From 62-47 sp049647485 (GTDB lineage: Bacteria; Pseudomonadota; Alphaproteobacteria; Rhizobiales; Xanthobacteraceae): a stretch of DNA of 64,000 nucleotides. The stretch spans positions 1-64,000 of the forward strand of contig JBARXT010000197.1 in assembly GCA_049647485.1 (NCBI GenBank), in the 5' to 3' direction. Position numbers and translations under genes: made by a program. Positions 11,628 to 20,546 of the stretch are shown here, one piece after another. The notes under the pieces were generated by a model. The model was not told the origin of the DNA. It saw only the letters and a program-made list of their open reading frames with translations, and searched no databases. Position 1 is the stretch's first letter; each line of letters begins with the position of its first letter.

Positions 11628-13223
11628 TTACCCTTGCGCGAAATGTTCGCTGAACTGCTGGCGCAACTCGACTTTGCGCAGCTTGCCGGTGGCGGTCATT
11701 GGCATGTCGTCCAGCAGCTTGACGAACTTCGGCACCTGAAAGCCGCCGAGGTGCTTGCGGCAATGCTCGATAATCGCGCCCTCGTCCGCCTGCGCGCCCG
11801 GCTTGAGCTTGATGAAGGCCGATACCGCCTCACCCCACTGCGGGTGCGGGAGGCCGACTACGGCGGCGGCAAGCACCGCCGGGTGGGCCATCAAGGTCTC
11901 CTCGATTTTCACCGAGGCGACGTTCTCGCCGCCGGACTTGATCATGTCCTTCTTCCGATCGAGGAACAGAACCTCGCCGTGATCATCGATCAAACCAAGG
12001 TCGCCGGTGTGATGCCAGCCGAACTTGCGCGCGTCCTCGGTCGCCTTCGGGTCCTTGTAGTAACCGAGCATGACGTTGGGGCCGCGATGCACAATCTCGC
12101 CGACCTGATTGCGTGGCAGCAGATTTCCGTCGTCGTCCATGATCGCGGTTTCGTTGACGATCATCGACTCGCCCCAGTAGTTGCCGAAGCGCTTGAGCTG
12201 GCGATCCGGCTGCGACATCGTCGTCGCCGGATACATCTCGGTCTGGCCGCTCGGCTGCACGAAATTCGGGCACAGTTCGTCAACGCATCGCTCCAGCAAC
12301 GGGCGCGGCATCGGCGCCATGGTATAGATGCAGGTCCGCAAAGTGGAGAGATCGAACTCCTTGCGACGCGGGTGATCGAGGATCGCCTGATACATCAGCG
12401 GCAGACCGATGAAGATCGAGAGCTTGTCGCGCTCGATCGCCTCCATGCAAGCCACCGGATCAAAACCACGCATCAGCGCCATCTTGCCGCCGACCGCGAG
12501 ATAGGTCAGCAGCAATACGTGCGCCGCGCAGTGGAACAGCGGGAACTGGCCGGTGATGCCATCGTTGCGGTCGAGATGCATCTCGATGGCATTGCTCATT
12601 GCCGCCATCACCACCGCGAGATGACAATGCATCGCGCCCTTCGGCCGCGACGTGGTGCCGCTGGTGTAGATGATCATCGCCAGATCGCGGTCGTCGAAGG
12701 CGATTTCCGGCTCGATGTCGGATTGGCCTTGAAGCAGCGCGTTGAATTCTTCCAGCCCCTGCTCTTTCGCCTTGCCGGCAAGATCGACCGCGACCATCTT
12801 GACGTCACGCTGCTCCAGCGCCGCACGACGATCCGCCTGAGCGTGGAGATTGTCATCGATCAGCGCGAAGCGAACGCCGGCGTGATCGAGGATATAGCTC
12901 ATGTCGTCGGGGCCGAGCATGGTGTTGATCGGCACCCACACCAGTCCGGCGCGATGGATGCCGAACAACGCTTTGACGAATTCGACCGAGTTGTTGCAGA
13001 TGGTCGAAATCTTGTCGCCGGGCTTGAGGCCGCGCGCGACGAGATAATTGGCGAAGCGGTTGGCGTCGCGCTCCAGCTCCGTGTAGCTGACGCAGCGCAC
13101 GCCTTCGGTGAGCGCGATGCGGTCAGGGAAACGGCGTGCGGCGCGTTTCAACAGGTCGCCGACGGCGACGCGACCGATGCGGCCCGGTCCCGGTACGCCA
13201 CCGGTTGCTTCCAGATTACTCAT
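11628..13223 (-). CDS. AMP-forming acyl-CoA ligase
   Basis: This is a 531-residue ANL superfamily ligase. Motifs in order: phosphate loop IIYTSGTTSRPKGAM, adenylate motif PSGQTEMYP, HHTGDLGLIDDHGEV with the ribose-binding Asp, hinge FLDRKKDMIKSGGENV and catalytic lysine in TATGKLRK. The ATG at 13223 follows a GGGAGG site by about 8 bases. Being the second ligase of the cluster, it may activate a different acid, or regenerate the CoA ester of an acid released by the BKACE enzyme next door. The fit is best with short or medium-chain fatty-acid ligases; the substrate is inferred only from neighbours. Confidence 0.9.
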   Translation of the reverse strand: MSNLEATGGVPGPGRIGRVAVGDLLKRAARRFPDRIALTEGVRCVSYTELERDANRFANYLVARGLKPGDKISTICNNSVEFVKALFGIHRAGLVWVPINTMLGPDDMSYILDHAGVRFALIDDNLHAQADRRAALEQRDVKMVAVDLAGKAKEQGLEEFNALLQGQSDIEPEIAFDDRDLAMIIYTSGTTSRPKGAMHCHLAVVMAAMSNAIEMHLDRNDGITGQFPLFHCAAHVLLLTYLAVGGKMALMRGFDPVACMEAIERDKLSIFIGLPLMYQAILDHPRRKEFDLSTLRTCIYTMAPMPRPLLERCVDELCPNFVQPSGQTEMYPATTMSQPDRQLKRFGNYWGESMIVNETAIMDDDGNLLPRNQVGEIVHRGPNVMLGYYKDPKATEDARKFGWHHTGDLGLIDDHGEVLFLDRKKDMIKSGGENVASVKIEETLMAHPAVLAAAVVGLPHPQWGEAVSAFIKLKPGAQADEGAIIEHCRKHLGGFQVPKFVKLLDDMPMTATGKLRKVELRQQFSEHFAQG

Positions 13224-13288
13224 GATGATCTTCCTCCCGATTGTGCAATGCCGCGGCTCTGCGGCCGCTGGCCTTCCGTTATTTGATG

Positions 13289-14155
13289 CTAGTTCCTGAT
13301 TCCGAAAATCTGCCGCGCTTCGGCCGGGCTTGCAATCGTGCGGCCGGCCTCGCGAGCATATTGCGCCATGGTTTCGATCAATTGGCCGTTGGACGTCACC
13401 TTGCTGCCGTCGGGGCGATAGAACGTATCCTCAAGTCCCGTGCGCAAATGACCGCCGAGTTCAGCACAACGGCGATGCAGCGGCCAGATTTCGGCGCGGC
13501 CGATCGCGGTGACCTGGAATTTTGCGTCTGGCAGCTTCAGCTTGATGAGAATGGGCAGCAATTCGGGATCGGCCGGCATTCCCGACGCAACCCCCATGAC
13601 GAAGTTGTATTCCAGCGGGCCCGCATACATGCCGGTCTGGCGATACATTCCGACGCAACGGACAATGCCGACATCGAAGCATTCGAACTCCGGCACCGTG
13701 CCGGCATCCTTCATCGCATCGAGAAAGTCCTGCACCTTCTCCACCGAATTGTCGAACATCATCGGCGGCCAGGCCCAAGTGTTGTCGGCTTTCACTTTCA
13801 GGTAGTTCAGCGAGCCGGCATTGCAGGCCGCCATTTCGGGCTTCGTCTCGCGCACGCAGGCGAGCGGGCCGGCATATTCGGGACCTGAGGTGCCAGTGGT
13901 GTGATTGATGATGACGCCCGGACAGGCCTCGCGGATCGCCTGCTGAATCTCGCGCGAAACGCTGACCTCCCACGATGGCAGGTGACCCTTGTTCGGGGCC
14001 TGCTGGCGCAAATGGATATGCATGACGCTGGCGCCGGCGTCGTACGCAGCCTTGGCCTCGCGCGCCATTTCTTTCGGCGTTACCGGCACATGATGCTGCT
14101 TGGGATCGGTCAGCACGCCGTTCAGCGCGCAGGTGATGACAACCTTGTCGCTCAT
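13289..14155 (-). CDS. Beta-keto acid cleavage enzyme (BKACE, DUF849 family)
   Basis: BKACE enzymes use zinc to condense a beta-keto acid with acetyl-CoA and release acetoacetate plus the shortened acyl-CoA; the founding member is 3-keto-5-aminohexanoate cleavage enzyme of lysine fermentation. The 288-residue product has the family opening VVITCALNGVLTD, the zinc-binding pair in MHIHLR (residues 46-49), NHTTGTSG, and a TGLEDTFYRPDG stretch near the C-terminus. The residues that set substrate charge in this family were not resolved. It lies between a ligase gene and the AraC gene in the same direction, suggesting it processes a beta-keto acid formed in this pathway. Confidence 0.9.
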   Translation of the reverse strand: MSDKVVITCALNGVLTDPKQHHVPVTPKEMAREAKAAYDAGASVMHIHLRQQAPNKGHLPSWEVSVSREIQQAIREACPGVIINHTTGTSGPEYAGPLACVRETKPEMAACNAGSLNYLKVKADNTWAWPPMMFDNSVEKVQDFLDAMKDAGTVPEFECFDVGIVRCVGMYRQTGMYAGPLEYNFVMGVASGMPADPELLPILIKLKLPDAKFQVTAIGRAEIWPLHRRCAELGGHLRTGLEDTFYRPDGSKVTSNGQLIETMAQYAREAGRTIASPAEARQIFGIRN

Positions 14156-14321
14156 GCCGGAAAAGCCCTCATTTGCCTGCCGATCATGGTCGGCGGATGC
14201 GTGAGGACATGATGCGAAACCGCTTGCACGGCTTCTTGCGTCAACCGGCTATTGCGATGTCGTGGGCGTCAAGGGTTCGCTGAAGAGGGATTGGTGTATT
14301 CGGGTACGTTTCATTACAGCC

Positions 14322-14410
14322 CGTCATGGCCGGATTTATTCCGGCCATCCACGTCTTGATCTGCCGCCTGCAAGAATCGTGGATGACCGGGACAAGCCCG
14401 GTCATGACGA
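14322..14410. repeat. Dispersed palindromic repeat, 'GTCATGGCCGG...CCGGCCATCCACG' class
   Basis: The stretch contains CGTCATGGCCGGATTTATTC and, about 45 bases later, CGTGGATGACCGGGACAAGC as a reverse-oriented partner, so the whole unit can fold into a cruciform. Related copies lie at 19422, 24772 and 45660 in this window. The copy occupies most of the 269-base gap upstream of the BKACE gene; nothing else is visible there. Confidence 0.75.
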
Positions 14411-14424
14411 AATAATCGAGGCTC

Positions 14425-15240
14425 TCAAGATCTGCCGGAACGCAAACCGAGTTCGATCGACGCATCGCTGCGATAGATCGCGAGATCGCGCGAGCCGATG
14501 AAGATGGAGCGCGGCTTCAATCCGTAGAAACGGCGGATGGAATGGCTGAAATGCGTCGAATCCGGATAGCCGATGTCCTGCGCCAGATGCGCGAGATTGA
14601 TGTCCTCATTGACGTAATGCAGCAGATGCCGCGCCCGCTTCCAGGCCCTGAAGGCGCGGAACGACACGCCGGTCTGCTCCTTGAACAGATGCAGGAAGCG
14701 CGATTGCGACAACCGCACCGCCGCCGCGCACTCGGCTGCGTTGACATTGACATTGGAGAATTCGCACAGCCTCGCGATGGAATCGACGATCCGCTGGTCA
14801 AGCGCACGCGCCGCGAGCGGCTCGCCGAAAAAGATCGTGTCAAACTCGCAGGTGGTGAACCCCTCGCGGCGGCCGGTGATGCGCAGCGCATCGTAGGCGC
14901 CGCGAATCCGCGCCGTCATCGCCTCGCCGGCCGGACCGAGCAGACGCTGTTCGAGCGCCCGCAGCGCCGACGGCAGCACCGTTTCCGGCTCGATCAGTAT
15001 GCAAATGGTCGAGGGATAGTCACTTTCGACGCTGTGCACGGTATAGGGCGCCACCACGACCATCTCACCGCGCGTGACCGTGCCGCCTTGCACGACGCTG
15101 AGTTCTCCATGCAGCGCGACATAAACATTCAGGCCGCCGCTGGTTCGCCGTTTCGGCTTGCCGAGCAGTCCGGCATAGAAAACCCGCTCCGGACTGATCA
15201 ACATCAGATGTCCTGAAGCCGGGCGCGCGCCGTCGTCCAT
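14425..15240 (-). CDS. AraC family transcriptional regulator
   Basis: The 271-residue protein has an N-terminal cupin-like ligand domain (GGLNVYVALHGELSVVQGG, MVVVAPYTVHSVES) and a C-terminal double helix-turn-helix (AECAAAVRLSQSRFLHLFKE and HLAQDIGYPDSTHFSHSIRR, then FYGLKPRSI). The ATG at 15240 has a GGGAG site 8 bases before it; the longer open frame only shadows the GST gene. It sits inside the acyl-CoA cluster in the same direction as the catabolic genes, so it is a candidate local activator responding to a pathway acid. No operator was identified. Confidence 0.88.
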   Translation of the reverse strand: MDDGARPASGHLMLISPERVFYAGLLGKPKRRTSGGLNVYVALHGELSVVQGGTVTRGEMVVVAPYTVHSVESDYPSTICILIEPETVLPSALRALEQRLLGPAGEAMTARIRGAYDALRITGRREGFTTCEFDTIFFGEPLAARALDQRIVDSIARLCEFSNVNVNAAECAAAVRLSQSRFLHLFKEQTGVSFRAFRAWKRARHLLHYVNEDINLAHLAQDIGYPDSTHFSHSIRRFYGLKPRSIFIGSRDLAIYRSDASIELGLRSGRS

Positions 15241-15418
15241 GCTGTTCGCTCCCGCGATCGCCGTTCCTGTCGCGCCGGGTCCTTGGTCCCCGGCGCGGCC
15301 CTCTCCGGGGCTTGCCGAGCATACAGCAACCGGACCGGAAGTCACCGCCGAACGGCCCCGGTCTCGACGTGTCGCGACGCCTGCGGCGAAGCATCGCGCC
15401 GGTGTGGCTGCGCTCTCC

Positions 15419-16069
15419 TCAGGTTCGCCGCGGAACCTTTTGCTCCTCGCTGGCGCGGGTTTCCGCAGCCACGGCGCGCTGGTAGCCCTCGCGCTGCTGC
15501 AGGCGCGCCCAATAGGCCGCGACGTTCGGCCCGAAATCCTTGGCGAGCCCGATGTTTCCGGCGAGGCGCAGCGCATAGCCGTTGACGATATCGGCGGCGG
15601 TGAAGCGCCCGGCGCACAGCGTTTCCGTCTGCCCGGTCGCCGCCTCAACGACACGCAGCCGGCCCAGGAACCATTTCGCGTAATCCTGCACCACCTGCGG
15701 ATTGCGCCGCTCCTCCGGCTCCAACTCACCGTAGCGGAGCACCAGCGTCTGCGGAAAGGTCAACGTCGCGTCGCTGAAATACATCCAGTTCAGGAACGCC
15801 CCAAAGGCCGGCTCGTCCGGCCCGACGATCAGCGGCGTCGGCCCGTGACGGGTGCCAAGATAGTGACAGATCCCGGAAGACTCCGACATCCTGGTGTCGC
15901 CATCGATCATGAACGGGATGGTGCCGAGCGGATTGATCGCGAGATATTCCTTCGCCAGCACGCGCGGCGGGAACGGGAGCATCTTGAGTTCATAGGGAAG
16001 CCCAAGCTCCTCCAGCATCCACAACGGACGAAATGAGCGCGCGCCGAAGCAGTGATAGAGCGTGATCAT
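15419..16069 (-). CDS. Glutathione S-transferase family protein
   Basis: The 216-residue protein has an N-terminal thioredoxin-like domain (MITLYHCFGARSFRPLWMLE, then GTIPFMIDGDTRMSESSGIC, the Pro-cis and glutathione gamma-glutamyl site ES) and an all-alpha C-terminal domain. The ATG at 16069 overlaps the stop of the acyl-CoA dehydrogenase (ATGA), which fixes the start against an upstream alternative at 16123. The coupling suggests a role in the pathway, such as detoxifying an electrophilic intermediate or a glutathione-dependent step, but that is inference. Confidence 0.88.
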   Translation of the reverse strand: MITLYHCFGARSFRPLWMLEELGLPYELKMLPFPPRVLAKEYLAINPLGTIPFMIDGDTRMSESSGICHYLGTRHGPTPLIVGPDEPAFGAFLNWMYFSDATLTFPQTLVLRYGELEPEERRNPQVVQDYAKWFLGRLRVVEAATGQTETLCAGRFTAADIVNGYALRLAGNIGLAKDFGPNVAAYWARLQQREGYQRAVAAETRASEEQKVPRRT

Positions 16070-17241
16070 TTCGCCTCCGGCTTGTTGGTTTTCGCTCCCG
16101 GCAGCGTGCCCATCATCTTGCACAGGATCGACAGCATCACTTCATCGGCGCCGCCGCCGATCGAAGTCAGGCGGCCGTCGCGATAGGCGCGGCTCACCGG
16201 CGTCTCGTTCATGAAGCCCATACCGCCCCAATATTGCAGGCAGGCGTCAGGCACTTCGCGGTTGAGCCGCCCCGCGCGCAGCTTCGCCATGGTGGCGAGC
16301 TTGGTGACATCCTCGCCCGCGACCAGGGCCTCGGCCGCGCGATAAATCAGCGAGCGCAATAACTCGACTTCGGTTTGCAGCTCGGCAAGCCGGAAATGCA
16401 CCACCTGATTATCGAGAATGCTTTGGCCGAACGCCTTGCGGTTGCGCGTGTATTCGATGGTATCATCAATGATGACCTCATGGCGCTTCAGCCCGGCGGC
16501 CGCGCCCCACAACCGCTCTTCCTGAAACTGGATCATCTGATAGGTGAAGCCCTTGCCTTCCTCGCCGATCCGGTTGCGTTTCGGCACGCGGACGTCCTCG
16601 AAGAAAATCTGCGCGGTGTCCGACGAGCGCATGCCCATCTTGTCAAGCTTGCGGGCGACGTTAACGCCCTTGCTCTTCATCGGAACGCAAATCAGCGACT
16701 TGTTGCGGTGAACTGCTCCGTCGCTGGTATTGGCCAAAAGGCAAATCCAGTCGGCCTGGGTGCCGTTGGTGATCCACAGCTTGCCGCCATTGATGACGTA
16801 GTCGTCGCCGTCCGAACGCGCATTGGTCTTGATCGAAGCGACGTCCGAACCCGCGCCCGGCTCGGAAACACCGATGCAGGCCACCATGTCCCCGGCGACC
16901 GCCGGAGCAAGAAATTCGCGTCGCACCTCGTCGGAGCCGAACTTCGCCAACGCCGGCGTCGCCATGTCGGTCTGCACGCCGATGGCCATCGGCACCCCGC
17001 CGCAGCGAATGTTGCCGAGTTCTTCCGCCATCATCAACGCGTAGCTGTAGTCGAGCCCTTGCCCGCCGAACTCGACCGGCTTGTTGAGACCGAGAAAGCC
17101 GAGATCGCCGAGTTTCTTGAACACCTCGTGCGCCGGGAAGATGCCGTCGGCTTCCCACTGATCGACATGCGGGTTGATCTCGTTGGCGATGAACCTTTGC
17201 AGAATGCGGCGCGGCTCGTCGTGATCGGCGGTGAAAAGCAT
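16066..17241 (-). CDS. Acyl-CoA dehydrogenase
   Basis: This 391-residue FAD enzyme makes a 2,3-double bond in an acyl-CoA and passes electrons to ETF. Motifs: ACIGVSEPGAGSDVASIKTN (FAD and acyl site), WITNGTQADWI, FQEERLWGAAAGLKR and the C-terminal QYWGGMGFMNETPVSRAYRD and IGGGADEVM. The usual catalytic Glu position (EGT) reads GGA, so the base is more likely the Glu in the QEER segment, as in isovaleryl-CoA-type members. A ribosome site GAGAGGAA precedes the ATG. It fits branched-chain or citronellyl-CoA-type dehydrogenases; the substrate is unproved. Confidence 0.92.
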   Translation of the reverse strand: MLFTADHDEPRRILQRFIANEINPHVDQWEADGIFPAHEVFKKLGDLGFLGLNKPVEFGGQGLDYSYALMMAEELGNIRCGGVPMAIGVQTDMATPALAKFGSDEVRREFLAPAVAGDMVACIGVSEPGAGSDVASIKTNARSDGDDYVINGGKLWITNGTQADWICLLANTSDGAVHRNKSLICVPMKSKGVNVARKLDKMGMRSSDTAQIFFEDVRVPKRNRIGEEGKGFTYQMIQFQEERLWGAAAGLKRHEVIIDDTIEYTRNRKAFGQSILDNQVVHFRLAELQTEVELLRSLIYRAAEALVAGEDVTKLATMAKLRAGRLNREVPDACLQYWGGMGFMNETPVSRAYRDGRLTSIGGGADEVMLSILCKMMGTLPGAKTNKPEAK

Positions 17242-17275
17242 CCTCGGTCGTTCCTCTCGTTTTATTGTAATCTTG

Positions 17276-18424
17276 TTACAGTCCCATCTGACGGCTGGCG
17301 AGATCCTTCATGATCTCCTCGGTGCCGCCGCCAATCGCATTGACCTTGACCTCGCGATAGATGCGCTCGACCTTGACGCCGCGCATGAAACCCGCGCCGC
17401 CAAAGATCTGCACGGCTTCGGAAGCGCAGAACGCCATGGTCTGGGTTGCCTGGTTCTTCAGCATGCAGATTTCGGCCACCGGACTTTCACCCTGATCGAG
17501 CCGCCACGCCAGCATTTCCAGCATGGCCTGCGAAGCCGCGACGCGTTGCGCCATGTCGACCAGCTTGTGACGGATTACCTGATGCTGGGTCAACGGCTTG
17601 CCGAAGGTGTGACGCTGCTTCGCATACTCGATGGCTTCGTCGAGGCAGACCCGGGCCGCCGCGGTGCAACCCGCCGCCATGGTCAGGCGCTCGCTGTTGA
17701 AATTATGCATGATGATCTTGAAGCCGGCACCTTCCTCGCCAAGCAGATTGCCGGCGGGCACGCGGCAATTGTCGAAGTGCAAGGTCGCGGTATCGGACGC
17801 CCACCAACCCATTTTCTTCAGCTGTGTGCGTGACAGGCCGGGCGTATCGCCGGGGATCACGAGCAGGCTGACGCCGCCCGGCCCCGGCCCGCCGGTGCGC
17901 ACCGCCGTCGTGATATAGTCCGCGCGCATTCCCGAGGTGATGAAGGTCTTCTCGCCGTTGACCACGTAAACGTCGCCCTCACGCCGCGCGCTGGTATGCA
18001 GGTTGGCGACGTCGGAACCCCCGCTCGGCTCGGTGATGGCCAGCGCCGAGATTTTCTCGCCGGACAGAATTTGCGGTAGCACCTTCGCCTTGAATTCCGC
18101 CGTGCCGGCACGCGCGATCGGCGGCGCACCGATCGAGTGACTCTTCAGGCTGGCGCTGACACCGCCGGCGCCCGCGCGCGCCAATTCCTGCACCGAGACG
18201 ATCCACATGAAATTGTCAGCCGGCGTGCCGCCGTATTCCTCCGGAAAGCCGAGCCCGAGCAGGCCGATCTCCGCCGCCTTGCGATAGAGATCACGCGGAA
18301 AGGTGCCGGCTTCGTCCCATTCATGGGCGTAAGGCTCGATTTCCTTCTCGACGAAGCGGCGCACCACATCACGAAATGCCAGATGATCGGCATTGTAGAA
18401 CGGGCTCTTGGCCACGGCAGACAC
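17276..18424 (-). CDS. Acyl-CoA dehydrogenase (GTG start)
   Basis: This is a second acyl-CoA dehydrogenase of 382 residues, 34 bases upstream of the first. It has ALAITEPSGGSDVANLHTSA, EKTFITSGMRADYI, FNSERLTMAAGCTAAAR and the C-terminal IFGGAGFMRGVKVERIYRE and IGGGTEEIM. As in its neighbour, the likely base is the Glu of NSER. The start is GTG with an AGGAAG site just upstream. It is the promoter-proximal gene of the minus-strand cluster and faces the TetR gene across a 218-base region. Two dehydrogenases in series suggest two oxidation steps or a heteromeric pair. Confidence 0.92.
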   Translation of the reverse strand: MSAVAKSPFYNADHLAFRDVVRRFVEKEIEPYAHEWDEAGTFPRDLYRKAAEIGLLGLGFPEEYGGTPADNFMWIVSVQELARAGAGGVSASLKSHSIGAPPIARAGTAEFKAKVLPQILSGEKISALAITEPSGGSDVANLHTSARREGDVYVVNGEKTFITSGMRADYITTAVRTGGPGPGGVSLLVIPGDTPGLSRTQLKKMGWWASDTATLHFDNCRVPAGNLLGEEGAGFKIIMHNFNSERLTMAAGCTAAARVCLDEAIEYAKQRHTFGKPLTQHQVIRHKLVDMAQRVAASQAMLEMLAWRLDQGESPVAEICMLKNQATQTMAFCASEAVQIFGGAGFMRGVKVERIYREVKVNAIGGGTEEIMKDLASRQMGL

Positions 18425-18563
18425 CTTCCTGTCATCCCCGGTATTGCGCGGCAGGATGCCGGCAAACCGAATAGGTCACTTGCGTGGAGTCGCTGATCGC
18501 CACAATGGCCGTGGCGGCGCCCGCTGCGGCGTCCACACCGTCATCAACAGCCAATGGTAGCGC

Positions 18564-18575
18564 GAAACAGGTTTC
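18564..18575. promoter_or_regulatory. Inverted repeat GAAAC-AG-GTTTC between divergent acyl-CoA dehydrogenase and TetR genes
   Basis: A perfect 5-bp inverted repeat with a 2-base centre lies in the 218-base divergent region, about 70 bases before the TetR start. Its position suits an operator for the TetR protein or for the minus-strand cluster. No TCTAACA-type site is present here. The repeat is short and could be chance. Confidence 0.35.
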
Positions 18576-18642
18576 TGGCCTAAAGTTGACAGAACATCCG
18601 CTCTTTCAGTCCGACCACTTCCATACCGAGAAGCCGCAAAAC

Positions 18643-19395
18643 ATGGCCCCGAGGCGACGGACGACGCAAGATTCCAGCCGCCCTTTTCCCACGATGCCGC
18701 CAGCCAAATCGCCCAGCCGCGCCAGAACCGCACCCCCGACTGCCCGCCGGCGCCGACCGACGGTCAATGACATCGATGTCGCGGCGCACGAGGCGGCCGA
18801 TGCCGCGACCGCGTCGAAATCGCAGAAGTCGCGCGAGGCCATTCTCGAATCCGCCGCGAAACTGTTCCGTCGCCAGGGCTATTCCGCGACGACGCTGCGC
18901 CAGATCGCCGATCTCGCCGAGATCCAGGCCGGCAGCATCTACTATTATTTCGACTCCAAGAACGCGATCCTCGACGAGGTGCTCGACGAGGGCCTGCGCC
19001 GCGTTTTCAACGGGGTGAAGCTGAAGCTCAAGCAGGCCGGCGACGTCTCGCACCGCCAGAAAATCGCGCTGGCCATCGAGGCGCATCTTGTCGCGCTGCA
19101 CGACGCCAGCGATTTCACCTCGGCCAACATTCGCATCTATGGCCAGTTGCCGGAGCATCTCAAAGGTCCGCACCGCGCTATCCGGCGGGCTTACGCGCGC
19201 TATTGGGACCGCCTGCTCTCGGACGCCCAAAAGGCCGGAGCCATCCGCGCCGACATCGAACTCATTCCGCTACGCATTTTCGTGCTCGGTGCGCTGAACT
19301 GGACGGTAGAGTGGTTCGATCTCAGTAAGAAAGACGCCGTGCAAAAACTGGCGCACCGCACCGAGTCGATCATTTTCGACGGCGTAAAGCGGTAA
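18643..19395 (+). CDS. TetR/AcrR family transcriptional regulator
   Basis: This is a 250-residue regulator. After a long basic, disordered N-terminal tail (PTARRRRPT) comes a TetR DNA-binding domain: REAILESAAKLFRRQGYSAT followed by the helix-turn-helix TTLRQIADLAEIQAGSIYYYF at residues 83-103. The remainder is an alpha-helical ligand domain. The ATG at 18643 is the most likely start; an in-frame ATG at 18694 would remove part of the tail. It lies between the two acyl-CoA clusters, divergent from the first, and is the only TetR gene in the window. It is therefore a candidate repressor for either cluster. Confidence 0.88.
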   Translation: MAPRRRTTQDSSRPFPTMPPAKSPSRARTAPPTARRRRPTVNDIDVAAHEAADAATASKSQKSREAILESAAKLFRRQGYSATTLRQIADLAEIQAGSIYYYFDSKNAILDEVLDEGLRRVFNGVKLKLKQAGDVSHRQKIALAIEAHLVALHDASDFTSANIRIYGQLPEHLKGPHRAIRRAYARYWDRLLSDAQKAGAIRADIELIPLRIFVLGALNWTVEWFDLSKKDAVQKLAHRTESIIFDGVKR

Positions 19396-19421
19396 ACGCG
19401 ACGCTCCTCGAAGCGTCTGTA

Positions 19422-19514
19422 TCATGGCCGTGCTTGTCCCGGCCATTCACGCCGCATGCGTTATTGTAGAAAGAAAGAAAGACGTGGATGCTCGCGACAA
19501 GCGCGGGCATGACG
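19422..19514. repeat. Dispersed palindromic repeat, 'CATGGCCGTGCTTGTCCCGGCCATTCACG' class
   Basis: The stretch shows ATGGCCGTGCTTGTCCCGGC, then CGTGGATGCTCGCGACAAGC and GGGCATGACGG as the partner arm. It lies in the convergent gap between the TetR gene and a crotonase gene, where it could act as a bidirectional transcription end. Confidence 0.72.
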
Positions 19515-19536
19515 GAGGTGGGCGTAAACCGCAATC

Positions 19537-19600
19537 GTCATTGCGGGCGAAGCGAAGCAATCCAGAAAGGCACGAAATAGGGGCTGGATTGCTTCACCGC
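19537..19600. repeat. Dispersed repeat 'CGTCATTGCGGGCGAAGCGAAGCAATCCAG...CTGGATTGCTTC'
   Basis: CGAAGCAATCCAG is followed by CTGGATTGCTTC in reverse orientation about 20 bases later, giving an 11- to 12-bp hairpin arm. This is a different repeat class from the adjacent one. Together they fill the 271-base convergent gap, in which I see no gene. Confidence 0.68.
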
Positions 19601-19666
19601 TTACGCTCCGCGGTAAGACGGTTAGGGGTGCGCGATGCTGAAACTACCTGCCCTTCGAACTATCTC

Positions 19667-20452
19667 TCACTTACCCTGCCAGTTCGGCTTGCGTTTTTCG
19701 GTAAACGCCTTCGGCCCTTCGATAGCATCCTGACTGGCATAAACCTCCTCGTGAAGGCGGCCAGCCTCGATCAATCCCTTTTCAAGGCCAAGGTCCATCG
19801 CCGCCAGGACGCTTCCCTTGGCCGCCTTCACCGACAGCGGCGCGCCCTCGACGATCTTGCGCGCCAGTTGCAGCGCGCGGGCGCGTACTGCATCCGGCGT
19901 ATCCTCGAGATAGTTCAGAAAGCCGTAGCTCGCGAGTTGCTCGATCGGTACGGTTTCACCGGTCAGCACCAGTTCCATCAGCACCGGCTGCGGCAACATC
20001 CAGAGCAGCGGCACAGCCCATGGTGAGCCCCGACCCATCTTGACCTCGGTAATGCCGGCGCGTGTGCCGCGCAGGCCGACGCGCAAATCCGACTTGATCG
20101 CAAGCAGCATGCCGCCCGCCATTAGCGATCCGGTCATCGCCGCGATGATCGGCTTCGTGACATTGCGCATCGCGGTCTGCATCGGGTCGCGCATCAAGGT
20201 CAGGATATCGACGCCGTCGCGCGCTCGTATCTCGGCAGCCTGCTTGAGATCGAGCCCGGCCGAAAACACGCCGCAATCCGCCGACGTCAGAATGACGACG
20301 CGCACGGCCTTGTCGTCCTCAACCCGAGCCCATGCTTCCGTCAGGCCATTCATCGCCTCGACCGACAGCGCGTTCTTGCGCTCGGGGCGGTCGATGATGA
20401 CGGTGGCGATGCCGTCCTCGACGACATAACGGATCGGCGCATTCTCCGGCAT
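19667..20452 (-). CDS. Enoyl-CoA hydratase/isomerase family protein
   Basis: This crotonase-fold protein has about 261 residues. It shows RPERKNALSVEAMNG, the oxyanion segments GVFSAGLDLKQA and MTGSLMAGGMLLAIKSDL, and ITEVKMGRGSP with one catalytic Glu; the other Glu site is Leu (GGMLLA). The ATG at 20452 is preferred, with AAAGGG upstream. The in-frame ATG at 20479 lies inside the TCTAACATCTGTTAGA operator, so it is probably not used. It is transcribed divergently from the SDR gene across that operator. A noncanonical isomerase or hydrolase role is possible. Confidence 0.85.
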   Translation of the reverse strand: MPENAPIRYVVEDGIATVIIDRPERKNALSVEAMNGLTEAWARVEDDKAVRVVILTSADCGVFSAGLDLKQAAEIRARDGVDILTLMRDPMQTAMRNVTKPIIAAMTGSLMAGGMLLAIKSDLRVGLRGTRAGITEVKMGRGSPWAVPLLWMLPQPVLMELVLTGETVPIEQLASYGFLNYLEDTPDAVRARALQLARKIVEGAPLSVKAAKGSVLAAMDLGLEKGLIEAGRLHEEVYASQDAIEGPKAFTEKRKPNWQGK

Positions 20453-20471
20453 CGGGAGCCCTTTCACAAAT

Positions 20472-20487
20472 TCTAACATCTGTTAGA
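20472..20487. promoter_or_regulatory. Operator site 1: TCTAACA-TC-TGTTAGA
   Basis: This is a perfect 7-bp inverted repeat with a 2-base centre, located between the divergent crotonase and SDR genes. The same sequence recurs in four other intergenic regions of the island, which makes it a real regulatory site rather than chance. Size and symmetry suit a TetR-type dimer. Confidence 0.8.
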
Positions 20488-20546
20488 TTATCGCAAAGTC
20501 GCCTTGGCCGCGACCCCAAACTGCAACGATCAACCTCAGGACCGCC

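Noticed and set aside
17266..17280. TGTAA-TCTTG-TTACA between the two acyl-CoA dehydrogenase genes
   Set aside because: The arms are only 5 bp and overlap a stop codon inside a 34-base operon gap; a separate operator is not supported.
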